DNA of 27,373 nucleotides, taken from contig CAZMRF010000069.1 of the NCBI GenBank assembly GCA_964568735.1, positions 1 through 27,373 of the forward strand. The letters are read 5' to 3'. Under the pieces are notes generated by a model. It did not search any database. It was given only the letters and a program-made list of their open reading frames with translations, and was not told the origin of the DNA. The DNA is from CAZMRF01 sp964568735 (GTDB lineage Bacteria; Acidobacteriota; Polarisedimenticolia; JACPZX01). This document shows positions 1-8,504 of the stretch, in pieces (within the stretch, counting starts at the first letter, position 1; every line of letters starts with the position of its first letter). The position numbers and the translations under genes are program-made.

Positions 1-207
1 TTTGATCGCTACGTCGTAGGTGCCGACCGATGACGCCAGCGCCTTGTGCGGGGCGCCGGGCGTGCCGGCCTTCATGTAGGCCTCCATCTCGGCCTTCTGC
101 TCGGGGGTCATCTCGGGTTGTTTCTGCCCATCCTGCGCCAGTGCCGGAGCGACGAGCAGCACGGCGGCGACGGCCGTGAAAAGCGTTCCTGCCAGCTTGC
201 GGACCAT
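1..207 (-). CDS. DUF1579 family exported protein (3' part outside window)
   Basis: Only the first 69 codons are inside the window; the gene runs off the left edge. The start is ATG at 207, with a strong ribosome site (GGGAGGAAG) just upstream. Residues 1-25 form a clear signal peptide (MVRKLAGTLF, hydrophobic core, cut near ALAQ). The mature start holds MTPEQKAEMEAYMKAG followed by PHKALASSVGTYDV. This closely matches the opening of DUF1579 proteins, whose biochemical role is not established. The protein is probably periplasmic or secreted. It lies downstream of the ABC export operon on the same strand, but a strong hairpin (270-298) separates them, so it may have its own transcript. The family call is fairly firm; the function is unknown. 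Confidence 0.75.
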   Translation of the reverse strand, partial: MVRKLAGTLFTAVAAVLLVAPALAQDGQKQPEMTPEQKAEMEAYMKAGTPGAPHKALASSVGTYDVAIK

Positions 208-242
208 TGATCTTCCTCCCTGGGGATAGCGTGGTTCTCATT

Positions 243-256
243 CGAGCCGCGGCTCG
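243..256. repeat. Perfect 14-bp palindrome
   Basis: CGAGCCGCGGCTCG reads the same on both strands. It lies between the DUF4340 gene and the DUF1579 start, about 35 bases upstream of that start. It could be a protein-binding site or part of a leader structure for the DUF1579 transcript. No factor can be named. Confidence 0.4.
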
Positions 257-269
257 GCGGCTCCTTGCC

Positions 270-298
270 CCTCAGCGCCGGGTTGCCCGCCGCTGAGG
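270..298. terminator. Strong hairpin between the DUF4340 and DUF1579 genes
   Basis: CCTCAGCG (270-277) pairs perfectly with CGCTGAGG (291-298). Inside, CGGG (279-282) pairs with CCCG (286-289) around a TTG loop, with one C/C mismatch between the two stems. It begins about 35 bases past the stop of the DUF4340 gene. There is no run of T after it on the minus strand, so it is not a classical intrinsic terminator. It could attenuate, or protect the 3' end of the ABC operon mRNA. Confidence 0.45.
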
Positions 299-334
299 TC
301 ATATCTCGGACACTTCCCTGCGTCGAAGGGCTTA

Positions 335-1699
335 CTACGACTCCTTGTTCTTCAAGAGCGTCTTCCGGTCGAGGTGAATCTTCAGGTAGGCGTCAGCCGG
401 GATGACGTAGTACCAGGCTGCGAAGCGCGCGTTGAGAGCATCCGTCTGCTTGCGCGCTGTTTCGATCTTGCGCTTCCACTCCTCGTAGGCTTCGTGCTTC
501 GCCTTGTTGGTCCGGTCGGCGTCGGTCCACTCGGCCTCGGGCTTCTCGAGGAAGGTCCGGTTGGCTGGCGGCGCCGGCTCGGGGAAGATCGACGAGTCGA
601 AGGAGGCCGTGATGAAGAGGTAGCGGTTCTCTCCGGGCCCGCTCGCCTGATTGTCGCTCGCCTCCGTGCCGGCGGAGACGGCCTCTCCGGCGCCGTAGAC
701 GATCTCCCCGAAGCGCAGGGTGTACCAGACCCCGTCGCTCGTCCGGATCTCCAGCTCACCTTCGTTCGAAAGGAGCGAGCCGTTCCGCGCGAAGTAGTAG
801 CCCCTGTCCTGAAGCGAGAGGAGGTCGGCCTGCGTGATGCTGAGCCCCTCCTCGGCCTTCGTCAGGCTCTTCGAGAGCCCCTCGGGCTTCGGTCGCACGC
901 CCACGATCTTCAGATCGTCGAGGGCGCCGAGGAGCGTGTTGACCACGCCCGTGTCAATCTCCTTTCCCGGCGGAACCCGATCGAGGCCCCACGTGCCTGC
1001 CTTCTTCTGGAGAGTGACCGTGTCGCGCTGCTGGACGACGAAGGTGCGCTCGTCGATCGAGTAGTCCTTGAGGATCATCTCCTCGACGGCCTCGCGGTCC
1101 ACCTTGAGGAGGTCCTTCTCGATCCAGTCGGCGAAGTCGCTCGAGATCGGGACGTCCATCTTCGTGACGTAGACGCGCTTCTGGTCCGGAAGCCTCACGA
1201 AGCGGTAGCCGGGCCTGTCCTTGATTTCCTTGCCGACGATGAGGTCCGCCAGCACCTGGTCGTTCGCCCCCCGGATCGTGACCCGCTGCCCCCGCCCTTT
1301 CAGGCTCGTGGCGGCGTCGTCCAGGGGGTCCACGACGCCGAAGGCCTCGTGGTCGGCCATGTTGCCGGAGCGGACGTCTTCCTTCCGGATGCCGATGAGG
1401 CCGGCGGCCGTCTTCGCGAGCTGCTCCTCCCCGTCGGCCGGGTAGTCGTGGTGGGAAGGGATCGTCCACAGGCCGTTGCGGTTCGTCACCTTGAAGGGGC
1501 GCGCTTCCGCCGTCTCCTCGTCGAACTCGATGACCTCCAGGCTGGAGGCTTCGTTGGGGTTGACGAAGTCGGGGAAGAAAGACTCGTCCCTGTCGAGGAA
1601 GGCGTCGGGGGTGGCAGGCGTCGGGGCGGAGAGCCAGGCCAGCACCGCGAGCGCCGCCGCGGCGCCCACCAGGATCAGGCTCTTCTTCGTTTCGCTCAT
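335..1699 (-). CDS. DUF4340 domain protein, accessory subunit of Gld-like ABC transporter
   Basis: A 454-residue protein with one N-terminal membrane segment (about residues 7-24, ILVGAAAALAVLAWL) and a large domain that should face the periplasm. The body has the DUF4340 pattern: an early SSLEVIEFD strand, NRNGLWTIPSH, a paired GKEIKDRPGYRFVRL / VYVTKMD section, and a KAGTWGLDR section in the second half. It ends with a charged helical tail. The ATG lies 2 bases after the stop of the permease/GldG gene, so the two are co-transcribed and probably translationally coupled. DUF4340 genes commonly follow gldA/gldF/gldG-type genes, and a role as a membrane-anchored partner of that exporter is inferred from this. 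The substrate is unknown. Confidence 0.8.
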   Translation of the reverse strand: MSETKKSLILVGAAAALAVLAWLSAPTPATPDAFLDRDESFFPDFVNPNEASSLEVIEFDEETAEARPFKVTNRNGLWTIPSHHDYPADGEEQLAKTAAGLIGIRKEDVRSGNMADHEAFGVVDPLDDAATSLKGRGQRVTIRGANDQVLADLIVGKEIKDRPGYRFVRLPDQKRVYVTKMDVPISSDFADWIEKDLLKVDREAVEEMILKDYSIDERTFVVQQRDTVTLQKKAGTWGLDRVPPGKEIDTGVVNTLLGALDDLKIVGVRPKPEGLSKSLTKAEEGLSITQADLLSLQDRGYYFARNGSLLSNEGELEIRTSDGVWYTLRFGEIVYGAGEAVSAGTEASDNQASGPGENRYLFITASFDSSIFPEPAPPANRTFLEKPEAEWTDADRTNKAKHEAYEEWKRKIETARKQTDALNARFAAWYYVIPADAYLKIHLDRKTLLKNKES

Positions 1700-1701
1700 C
1701 G

Positions 1702-4452
1702 TCAGGACCTCAGCCGGTGGGCGGCCCGGGCGCCTTCCAGCTCGCGGCGCTGCCGCCGGATGAAGATGACGACGCCCAGGAGGAAGACGGGGACGGGGGG
1801 AAGAAGCACGGCGGCCGTGCGGATCCCGCCCTGTATCCTCACGATCTGCGACTCCATCGTCTCCTTGCTCGCATTCACCTTGGATTCCTTCTCCAGCTCG
1901 ATGCCGGCCTTCAGCACCTCGAAACGCCGGCTCTCGGCCTCCTGCAGGTTGCGTGCCATGATCTGCTTCGTCTGTTCATCGAGATCGGGGCGCTGCCGAA
2001 CCTCCTGCACCTTCGCGTCGAGGCGGCTCTGCGCGTCGGCCAGAGCCTTCTGCGCTCCATCCTCCGCCTGCTTCTCCTCTGCGGCGCGCTGCTCGACGTA
2101 GCGGCGGGTCTGCTCCTCGACGCGCTGGAGCGTCCGGTGGCGCACTCGCCTGTTCCGCAGCTCGATGAAGGACTCGTCGCCGGTGAGGACGTCGAAGGCG
2201 TTGAGCACGAAGGTGACGTTGTCGAAGTTGAGGTTGGCGGGGCCCGCCTTGCGGATCTCGAAGAACTGCTCGGAAACGAAATCGAGATCGGCGACGACGA
2301 TGATGTCGACGCCCGGCGTCACGACGCCGTTCTCGTGAGCGGCTCCCCCGGCCTCCGCGCCGGCCTTCACTGCTTCGTCGCCGGACTCGGCAGCCGCCCC
2401 TTCCCCCGACGCTGGCGCTGCCGACGTACCCACCGAGCGCACCCGCGCCGCGATGACGCGCTCGTTGCCGTCGGGGTTGTGCGGCAGCCCGCGCGCGATC
2501 TGCGTGCCGAAGAAGCTCCGCTGGATGAGCTGGAAGTAGCTCAAGGTGCCCGAGACCTGCCCGGACTTGAGGAGAGGCTCGAAGAGGAATCCCGATCCCG
2601 CGGCCCCGTCGAAGTATCCCGGGTAGAGGAAGACCATCTCCTGGAGCCCGCGGCTGGCGGGGCTCTCCTCGTTGAAGGCGGCCGTGCTCCCGCTCCCCTG
2701 CCCCACGAAAACGACTTCCTGGGGAAGGTGCGAGAGGTCCGGATGCGGGTTGTAGGAATCCCACAGGATGGCGGAGGGGTTCCAGCGGACTCCCAGCCGC
2801 GCCATCATGGCCGCGATGGTGCCCTTGGGCTCGGGAGGGAGCCCCTGCTGCATGAAGGGATTGCGGTCGGCTCCCGACTGCTCGGCGGGGGCCAGCCCCA
2901 TGTTCACGAGGGGCAGCGGGTCGTCGAGGAGGAGCGCCGGGTGGCCCGCCTCGATGTAGGCGGTGACGTTGTCCATCTCCGACTGGGTCATCGAAGAGGG
3001 CAGGGCCACGAGCACGGCGTCCACCTTCTCGGTGATGGGCGCTTCGGGCGAAAGCTCCACCACCTCGTACTGCTTCTTCAGCTCCTCGACGATCGACCAG
3101 GCCGGCGCGCTGCGCATGGACTGGAAGTCGAATCCCCCGAAGATGCGGATCTTCGTGTTCACAACGCCGATACGCTTCCTCTCGGTCCGGGCGGCGACGC
3201 GGATGGCGCGCGCCATCTCGTACTCGACGGGAAGGCCGCGATCGAAGAAGGGAATCACCTGCTCCTCGGCGCCGCACGTGACGGCGACTCCCAGGAAGAC
3301 ATCCGAGAAGCCTGCCCGGGCGCTGCCCAGGTTGGGGACCTGGCGCGAGGTGATGCCGAACCTCTCACGCGCGTTCCGAGCCCGTTCGGTGAAGGGCTCC
3401 GTCTCCTCGACGAGCATTTCAATCTTTGAACCGGCGATGGCGTCGATCTCCCGCAGCAGACCCAGGAGGTTCTCCCTCGTCTGGACGAACTGCTCGGGCA
3501 CCTCGGGGCTGACCCAGGCTTGCACGAAGACCGGCCGCTCCTTCTGGATCTCCCCGATGAGCCGCCGCGTCTCGCCGGTGAGGCTGTGGAGGCGCTCGGC
3601 CGTGACGTCCAGCCGGAAAGGCAGCCGGTCGAGGATCACGTTGAGACTGATGACGGCAGTGAAGACCGCCACCGCCCGCGCGGCCTGGTGCACTCCCATG
3701 GCGACGCCATCCGCATGCCGGGGCCAGTGGCGCCGGCCGATGAGGAGGACGTTCAGCCAGAGGAACAAGCCGGTCACGGAAAGGAAGTAGAGCAGCCCGT
3801 TGAAGCTCACCACGCCCCGCGCGAAGTCGGCGAAGTGGCCGAAGACGCCCAGCGGGGCCAGGAGGCGCCCCAGGTGATCGCTGAAGACAGTCCCCGCCGA
3901 GCCGATCGTCACGAGGGCCGCGCAGAAGATCGCGCCCAGGATGTAGGCGATCGTGGCATTGGCCGTCAGGAGTGAGGCGAGCATCCCGACCGCGATGAGG
4001 GCGGCTCCTATCAGCCAGTAGCCGGCGTAGTTGCCGAACATGAGGCCCAGGTCGGGGCTCCCCAGCCAGAAGAGGACCGCCACGTGGCTGATCGAGAGGA
4101 TGAGCGACGCGGTGTAGACGCCCAGCGTCGCCAGGTACTTGCCCAGGACGATCTCGAGATCGGTCGCCGGCAGCGTCAGGAGCAGCTCGTCGGTCCCCAG
4201 CTTCCGCTCCTCCGCCCAGACCGACATCGTCAGCGCCGGCACGAAGCAGAGCAGGAGGTAGGGAAAGACGAAGTTGAGCTGGTCGAGGTTGGCGAGGTTG
4301 TTGAGGAAGAACCTGTCCTGCCAGAAGGCCGCCGCCGCGCTCAGGAAGATGAAGAGCGTGATGAACACGTAGCCGGTGGGGCTGCTGAAGTAGACGCGCA
4401 GATCGCGCTTCACGAGCGACCGCACGATCCGGATGTTGATCCTGGGGATCAT
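1702..4452 (-). CDS. ABC-2 permease fused to GldG-like (ABC_transp_aux) domain
   Basis: A 916-residue fusion protein. Residues 1-240 are a six-helix ABC-2 permease of the GldF/NosY type, with the family motif SVWAEERKLGTDELLLTLP near residue 78. A further membrane helix at about 255-275 leads into a GldG-like region: RLDVTAERLHSLTGETRRLI is the typical opening of that family, and a Rossmann-like section with DAVLVALPSS and DDPLPLVNMG follows. An Ala/Gly/Glu-rich low-complexity linker lies at about 680-710. A long charged helix (about 770-865, likely coiled coil) precedes a last membrane helix (about 881-899) with a basic tail. GldF and GldG are separate proteins in gliding Bacteroidota; here they are one chain. 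The ATG overlaps the stop of the ATPase gene by 4 bases (ATGA). Confidence 0.88.
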   Translation of the reverse strand: MIPRINIRIVRSLVKRDLRVYFSSPTGYVFITLFIFLSAAAAFWQDRFFLNNLANLDQLNFVFPYLLLCFVPALTMSVWAEERKLGTDELLLTLPATDLEIVLGKYLATLGVYTASLILSISHVAVLFWLGSPDLGLMFGNYAGYWLIGAALIAVGMLASLLTANATIAYILGAIFCAALVTIGSAGTVFSDHLGRLLAPLGVFGHFADFARGVVSFNGLLYFLSVTGLFLWLNVLLIGRRHWPRHADGVAMGVHQAARAVAVFTAVISLNVILDRLPFRLDVTAERLHSLTGETRRLIGEIQKERPVFVQAWVSPEVPEQFVQTRENLLGLLREIDAIAGSKIEMLVEETEPFTERARNARERFGITSRQVPNLGSARAGFSDVFLGVAVTCGAEEQVIPFFDRGLPVEYEMARAIRVAARTERKRIGVVNTKIRIFGGFDFQSMRSAPAWSIVEELKKQYEVVELSPEAPITEKVDAVLVALPSSMTQSEMDNVTAYIEAGHPALLLDDPLPLVNMGLAPAEQSGADRNPFMQQGLPPEPKGTIAAMMARLGVRWNPSAILWDSYNPHPDLSHLPQEVVFVGQGSGSTAAFNEESPASRGLQEMVFLYPGYFDGAAGSGFLFEPLLKSGQVSGTLSYFQLIQRSFFGTQIARGLPHNPDGNERVIAARVRSVGTSAAPASGEGAAAESGDEAVKAGAEAGGAAHENGVVTPGVDIIVVADLDFVSEQFFEIRKAGPANLNFDNVTFVLNAFDVLTGDESFIELRNRRVRHRTLQRVEEQTRRYVEQRAAEEKQAEDGAQKALADAQSRLDAKVQEVRQRPDLDEQTKQIMARNLQEAESRRFEVLKAGIELEKESKVNASKETMESQIVRIQGGIRTAAVLLPPVPVFLLGVVIFIRRQRRELEGARAAHRLRS

Positions 4453-5213
4453 TGGCCGCTCCTCGCGCTCTCAGCGGAGGCTCCGCGGGCGGTCATCCTG
4501 TAGAAGGGCTCTTCCAGCGAGCCGTTCTCTTCGAGATCCGACGGCGGTCCGTCGAAGATGAGCCTTCCCTCGTGGACCAGAAGGACGCGGTCCGCGACGG
4601 CCTCGACCTCGCGGAGGATGTGTGTCGAGATCAGCACGGTCTTCGTGCGCGCCAGCTCGCGGATGTTCTTCCTGAAGTCCCGGATCTGGTTGGGATCGAG
4701 CCCGGCCGTGGGCTCGTCCATGACGAGCACCTCCGGATCGTGGAGGAGCGCCTGCGCCAGCCCGACGCGCTGCCGGTAGCCCTTCGAGAGCTTGCTGATG
4801 GGACGCGTCAGGACCTCGTGCAGATCGCACTGGTTCGAGACGGCCTCGATGCGGCGGCGCAGGAGGTCGCCTTCGAGCCCCCTGGCCTCGCCGAAGAACT
4901 CCAGGAGCTCGCGCGGAGTCATGTCCGGGTAGAGCGGGCCGTTCTCGGGGAGATACCCCAGCTTGCGGGAGGCCTCGATCCTCTCCGAACGCACGTCGCG
5001 CCCGGCGATAGCCGCGCTCCCTTCGCTGGGGGCAAGGAATCCCGCCAGGATCTTCATGGTCGTCGACTTGCCGGCCCCGTTGGGGCCCAGGAAGGCGACG
5101 ATCTGTCCCTTCGGGATGGCGAACGAGATGTCCTTGATGGCGACGAAGGGGCCGTAGTACTTGCTCAACCCCTTCGCCTCGATCATCACGATGGACGAGG
5201 CGGCATCCTGCAT
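4449..5213 (-). CDS. ABC transporter ATP-binding protein (GldA/CcmA-like)
   Basis: The 254-residue ATPase of the export operon. Walker A is GPNGAGKST (residues 43-51), the signature is LSKGYRQRVGLAQALL, and Walker B is VLVMDEPTAGLDP. The H-loop lies in ISTHILREVEAV. The reading frame is open further upstream (to 5489), but that extension is low-complexity and unlike the family. The chosen ATG at 5213 (MQDAASS) sits about nine bases after a GGGGG stretch; the GTG immediately before it, or an ATG at 5186 (MIEAKGLSKYYG), are alternatives. Together with the permease/GldG fusion and the DUF4340 protein it forms a complete exporter. The cargo cannot be told from sequence. Confidence 0.88.
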   Translation of the reverse strand: MQDAASSIVMIEAKGLSKYYGPFVAIKDISFAIPKGQIVAFLGPNGAGKSTTMKILAGFLAPSEGSAAIAGRDVRSERIEASRKLGYLPENGPLYPDMTPRELLEFFGEARGLEGDLLRRRIEAVSNQCDLHEVLTRPISKLSKGYRQRVGLAQALLHDPEVLVMDEPTAGLDPNQIRDFRKNIRELARTKTVLISTHILREVEAVADRVLLVHEGRLIFDGPPSDLEENGSLEEPFYRMTARGASAESARSGQ

Positions 5214-5558
5214 CACTCGAACCCCCGATGTCTCTTGCGCGGGCGAACGGGCGGCCGAACTGGCACCGCTCAGTCTGCTGGTCAAGAGGATAGATGTGCT
5301 GACGAGGCGGCAGATTAGGGTACCCGGACCGGTTCCCGCAAGCCCCCCCGTGAGCGCCCAGGGATCAAGGATGCCCGGTTCCCTGCAGTGGTCGCGGGGC
5401 GGGCCCTGAGGATAGAGGGCGGACGAGGGGCTGCATCGCGCTCTCCGCGCGTGCCGAAGGGTCGCGCTAGAACCACCTCCGCGATCCACCGCCCGGCGGC
5501 CTGACGAGGCCGGATTTCGCTCCAGCCGGCAGGCCTGCCTGGATCGGGAGTGATCCGC
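5214..5558. other. Intergenic region between the ABC operon and the LamG gene
   Basis: This 345-base stretch has no convincing gene. Both flanking genes are on the minus strand, so it should hold the ABC operon promoter (near 5230-5340) and the end of the LamG transcript. No clean -35/-10 pair could be picked. CAGGGA (5359-5364) pairs with TCCCTG (5380-5385). A perfect 12-bp palindrome, GGCAGGCCTGCC, is at 5528-5539. Confidence 0.5.
5497..5512 (-). terminator. Possible terminator hairpin after the LamG gene
   Basis: CGGCCT (5497-5502) pairs with AGGCCG (5507-5512) across a 4-base loop, about 50 bases past the LamG stop. It has no T tract, so the call rests only on the stem and its position. 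Confidence 0.3.
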
Positions 5559-7553
5559 TCAGTCGGAAGGTGAGACGTTGTCCGAAACTCGCCCTCTTCG
5601 GATCAGGAGAATGACCGCGCTTGCGCCGAGCGCGATCGTCAGGAGAACCAGGGCCCACCCGGACAAGGCGGGAATCTCCGCCTCTGTGGGAGTGCTGAGG
5701 TTGGCAGCCTCGAACTCTGCGGCGATGTCGGCCGCTGAGCACGCGAAGTCATAGATCTTCACCTCATCAATCGTCCCCTGAAACTCGCATCCTCCATTCA
5801 GGAAGTTGCCCACCTCGAAAACGGACGTATCCAGGACAGGCGTGCTCGAGAGCGTGACCGGGGCCCCGAGGGGGAGGCCATCGAGGAAAAGTCTCACCTC
5901 GAACTGACCAGCGACGACATCCCGAACGAAGGCTACGTGAGACCAGGAGTCCGTGGGGATCGGCGCAGACGCTGAATGAAACTGCGTGCCGTCCTGTTGA
6001 AATCTAAGCCCGGAGTTGTTCTGCTCCACCTGGAGCCAATAGTTCCCCCCTTTGGTGAAGATGGTCCCAGTCGCGCAGGAAGCTGGATTGTTGTCGAACG
6101 TGTGAGGGCCGTCGGGCTTGATGATGGCGATCCCCGTTGCCGGGCCGCCGAGATTCAGGGCCGAGTCATGGGGTGCCGTGAACTCGGGGAGGTTGTTGGT
6201 CCCCTGGAACCCGAGTGCAAGCCTCCCTGCGCCGGACCCTGGCACGAGCGGGCGAGCGCCGCCGACCGTGCCGTGTCCCCCGTGCCCCGAGTCGTCGTAT
6301 CCCTGGAAGGCGCTTTCGTCGAAGGAGTGGCGCTTGACAGGCGCTACGAAGGAGGAGCAGCCCGGCCACGTCTTGATTTCGCTGTTCGTGCACTCCAAAT
6401 ACGCCACGTCCACGCGACATGGGACCTGCTTGCAGCCTTTGAGGTTGGAAAAGTAGATGGCCTGAGGGTCGCTGCCGCTTGCGGCGATCGAAGCAGCAGA
6501 CACCTGCGTGGGCTGGAGCCCGCCGATCCATGAAAAGTCGCGCTTGGTCACGGCGCCGCACCCGACCGAGGACCCGCTATTTACGACTCGCAAGCTACCG
6601 GCGGTGTCCGAGGCGATATCAATCTGTGTCTTGTCGGGGGTGACCTGATAGTCCACCCATGTCGATGTCGACGGATTGATCATCTTGGCGATCGTCGTCC
6701 ACCCCGTGGTGTTCCCCAGGGAGTAGCCCAGGTACACCTCCCCTGCCGGGTTGGACGCGAGCGTCGTTTCCTTGTGAGAGAAGGGGCCAGTGACGCTCCC
6801 AATGCCGTTGTAGACGTCTGGCCAGCCGCCACCGGATTGGCGGCGTCGAACTCCGACTCCGCCCCTGATGGGTTCGCTAATGTTGCAAGGATTGTTGGCG
6901 AAATAAGTAAAGCCGACAAAGACCTCGAAAGTGTTCGGGGTCGTGCCCGCACGGACGGCAATGGACGGACGTTCACCGTGTTCGACGATCCCGCTGCAGC
7001 CGAGAACAATGGAAGCAATCTCAATTGACAAGTTGGTAGGATCATTGGCTGCGAAACGCGAGTACTCAATGTGTGTTTGGCTGACACCCATCTTGTGCCA
7101 TGCCAGGTGCATATCTGTGCCGAAGCTCACCATTGCCGGGTCCTCGGCGTTGGTGGCGATGAGGGCAGGTGAGGTCCACGTGCTGCTCCCCTTGGCCTTC
7201 CATACATAGTAGAGGTTGGGGATTCCGGCATTACAGATGAAGGCCACGCCGATCGTCCCATCGTCGTCCACGGCGACAGTGGGCTGTTCGCAGAAGCCGG
7301 GCAGGCCGCCCAGAGGCGGGGAGGGGGCCGACCAGGTGTTCCCGTTGATGGACTCGCGGTGGAAGACGTCGCTGAGGTCCGAGTAGACGGTATGGAGAAC
7401 CCCGGCCCGGACGAGGATCTTGTTGCCGTTCGTGTGCGAGTAGGCTTCCAGGTCGGAAACCGGGATGGTTCCTTGACAGAGTGCCGGCCTCGGACAGAGG
7501 ACCGAGGCGACGAGGGCTAGAGCGGCCAGAGAGAAGCGGCGGCGGTGTCGCAA
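5559..7553 (-). CDS. Secreted LamG-domain protein with IPTL-type C-terminal sorting signal
   Basis: A 664-residue exported protein. The frame is open to 7670, but the best start is TTG at 7553: GGAGG lies 8 bases upstream and the protein then begins directly with a signal peptide (LRHRRRFSLAALALVASVLC, cut near ALCQG). Residues about 30-400 look like a beta-propeller or sialidase-like fold with repeated WSAPSPP / TSPALIATNAEDPAMVS-type segments. About 415-620 is a LamG/concanavalin-like domain (LRFQQDGTQF, WSHVAFVRD, VRLFLDGLPLG, TIDEVKIYD). The tail from about 627 reads IPALSGWALVLLTIALG, a hydrophobic stretch, then RRGR, matching the IPTL-CTERM plan of exosortase-type sorting. No sortase is in the window. 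GC is lower than in the flanking genes (about 47% around 7021-7080), a possible sign of recent acquisition. Confidence 0.8.
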   Translation of the reverse strand: MRHRRRFSLAALALVASVLCPRPALCQGTIPVSDLEAYSHTNGNKILVRAGVLHTVYSDLSDVFHRESINGNTWSAPSPPLGGLPGFCEQPTVAVDDDGTIGVAFICNAGIPNLYYVWKAKGSSTWTSPALIATNAEDPAMVSFGTDMHLAWHKMGVSQTHIEYSRFAANDPTNLSIEIASIVLGCSGIVEHGERPSIAVRAGTTPNTFEVFVGFTYFANNPCNISEPIRGGVGVRRRQSGGGWPDVYNGIGSVTGPFSHKETTLASNPAGEVYLGYSLGNTTGWTTIAKMINPSTSTWVDYQVTPDKTQIDIASDTAGSLRVVNSGSSVGCGAVTKRDFSWIGGLQPTQVSAASIAASGSDPQAIYFSNLKGCKQVPCRVDVAYLECTNSEIKTWPGCSSFVAPVKRHSFDESAFQGYDDSGHGGHGTVGGARPLVPGSGAGRLALGFQGTNNLPEFTAPHDSALNLGGPATGIAIIKPDGPHTFDNNPASCATGTIFTKGGNYWLQVEQNNSGLRFQQDGTQFHSASAPIPTDSWSHVAFVRDVVAGQFEVRLFLDGLPLGAPVTLSSTPVLDTSVFEVGNFLNGGCEFQGTIDEVKIYDFACSAADIAAEFEAANLSTPTEAEIPALSGWALVLLTIALGASAVILLIRRGRVSDNVSPSD

Positions 7554-8110
7554 GGTGTGACCCTCCTTCAAGAAGGCTGGTATCGAGATTCGTCTCCGAG
7601 CTCTGGAACTCTTGGGGAAGGGCACGATCGAGAGGCTCGCCGGTCCCTCGGCACGCACGTCAAGTATCACTCGCAGGGGGCAGGCGGATGCCGAGGGGAT
7701 TGACCGTGGCGATGGAGACAGAACGAGGGTGAGGCGGGGCCACCATGAGGGATTTCTTCCTCGAAGCAGTGTCCCAGAGTGTACGACTGATTCCGAAACG
7801 CGACACCGATATTCTAGGGGTAATTTTCACCCTGGCCGGCGAGACCACGATGTCCGCTTGAGTGACGTCCCACCCCTGCTTGCCGTCCTGAGATGAACCC
7901 TTCTTGCCTTCCTCGACCAAGGAGACGGATCCGCGCTTCAGCGTGGGCCGCCGGCAGTGGATCTACGCCGTCCTTCCGCGCGGGGCCTCCCTGAGGGGAG
8001 TCGACGATCTGGACGGGGACGAAGGCGCGCTTCGCTCTACGAACCGGCCTCTTCTCCGCCACTCGGCGCTGCCACCAGTGCAGCTTCCACACCGGCTCCT
8101 GACGGAGCAG
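7554..8110. other. 557-base region without a convincing gene
   Basis: The region lies between the LamG gene start and the end of the DsrE cluster, all on the minus strand. A 92-codon minus-strand frame (7814-8092) continues in frame after the last DsrE stop. Its first third contains WKLHWWQRRVAEK and FVPVQIVD, faintly like the end of IS66-type orfA proteins, but the codon pattern then degrades. The LamG promoter should lie in 7560-7700; TTGACG occurs there on the minus strand without a matching -10. Confidence 0.4.
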
Positions 8111-8494
8111 CTACCAGTGCCAGATCTGCCCGTAGTCCTCGAAAAGCTTCGGCAGGTCGGCGCGGGCGACGCTCTTCATTCCCGGGACGAGGTCGGCGTC
8201 CGTGATGCCGCGGCGGCCCAGGTCTTCCTTGACGATGAAGACCTGGATCCCCTTCGTTCCGAGCTTGACGAGGTCGTCGTCCAGCCGGGGAGGCTGAGTC
8301 TGCTTCCGGTCGCCGAAAGACAGACCCGAGGCATCCTGCCCCTTCACGGCATAGTTGACCGCGTTGCCCTTCAGGAGCACGTCGAAGTCTCCGCCCGCGC
8401 CCTGCATGGCCTGCGTGAGCCAGATGACGGGATCGTCCTGCTCTTCCAGCGTCCCGCGGTAGGCCGTCTCGATGATCTGCAGTCTCTTCACCAT
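8111..8494 (-). CDS. DsrE-fold protein, third gene of trio (no cysteine)
   Basis: A 127-residue DsrE/DsrF-like protein (MVKRLQIIETAYRGT, then DPVIWLTQAMQGAG and VLLKGNAVNYAV). The second half (IQVFIVKEDLGRRGITDADL ... WHW) resembles the end of the first gene of the trio (VEVLADDFSLRERGI ... ALWH), so the two are paralogues. It contains no cysteine, so it cannot carry a persulfide itself. It starts 10 bases after the middle gene and is preceded by TGAGGGATC, which also contains that gene's stop codon. Proteins of this fold form mixed hexamers in DsrEFH and TusBCD sulfur relays. A structural-partner role in such a complex is inferred. Confidence 0.75.
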   Translation of the reverse strand: MVKRLQIIETAYRGTLEEQDDPVIWLTQAMQGAGGDFDVLLKGNAVNYAVKGQDASGLSFGDRKQTQPPRLDDDLVKLGTKGIQVFIVKEDLGRRGITDADLVPGMKSVARADLPKLFEDYGQIWHW

Positions 8495-8504
8495 GGCTGA
8501 TCCC

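Noticed and set aside
374..2101. Long plus-strand frames opposite the DUF4340 and permease/GldG genes (also 1717-3429)
   Set aside because: They are antisense shadows; the minus-strand proteins have clear domains, tight spacing and operon logic.
4449..5489. A longer N-terminus for the ABC ATPase
   Set aside because: The extra 92 residues are low-complexity and unlike ABC ATPases; the start at 5213 fits the family.
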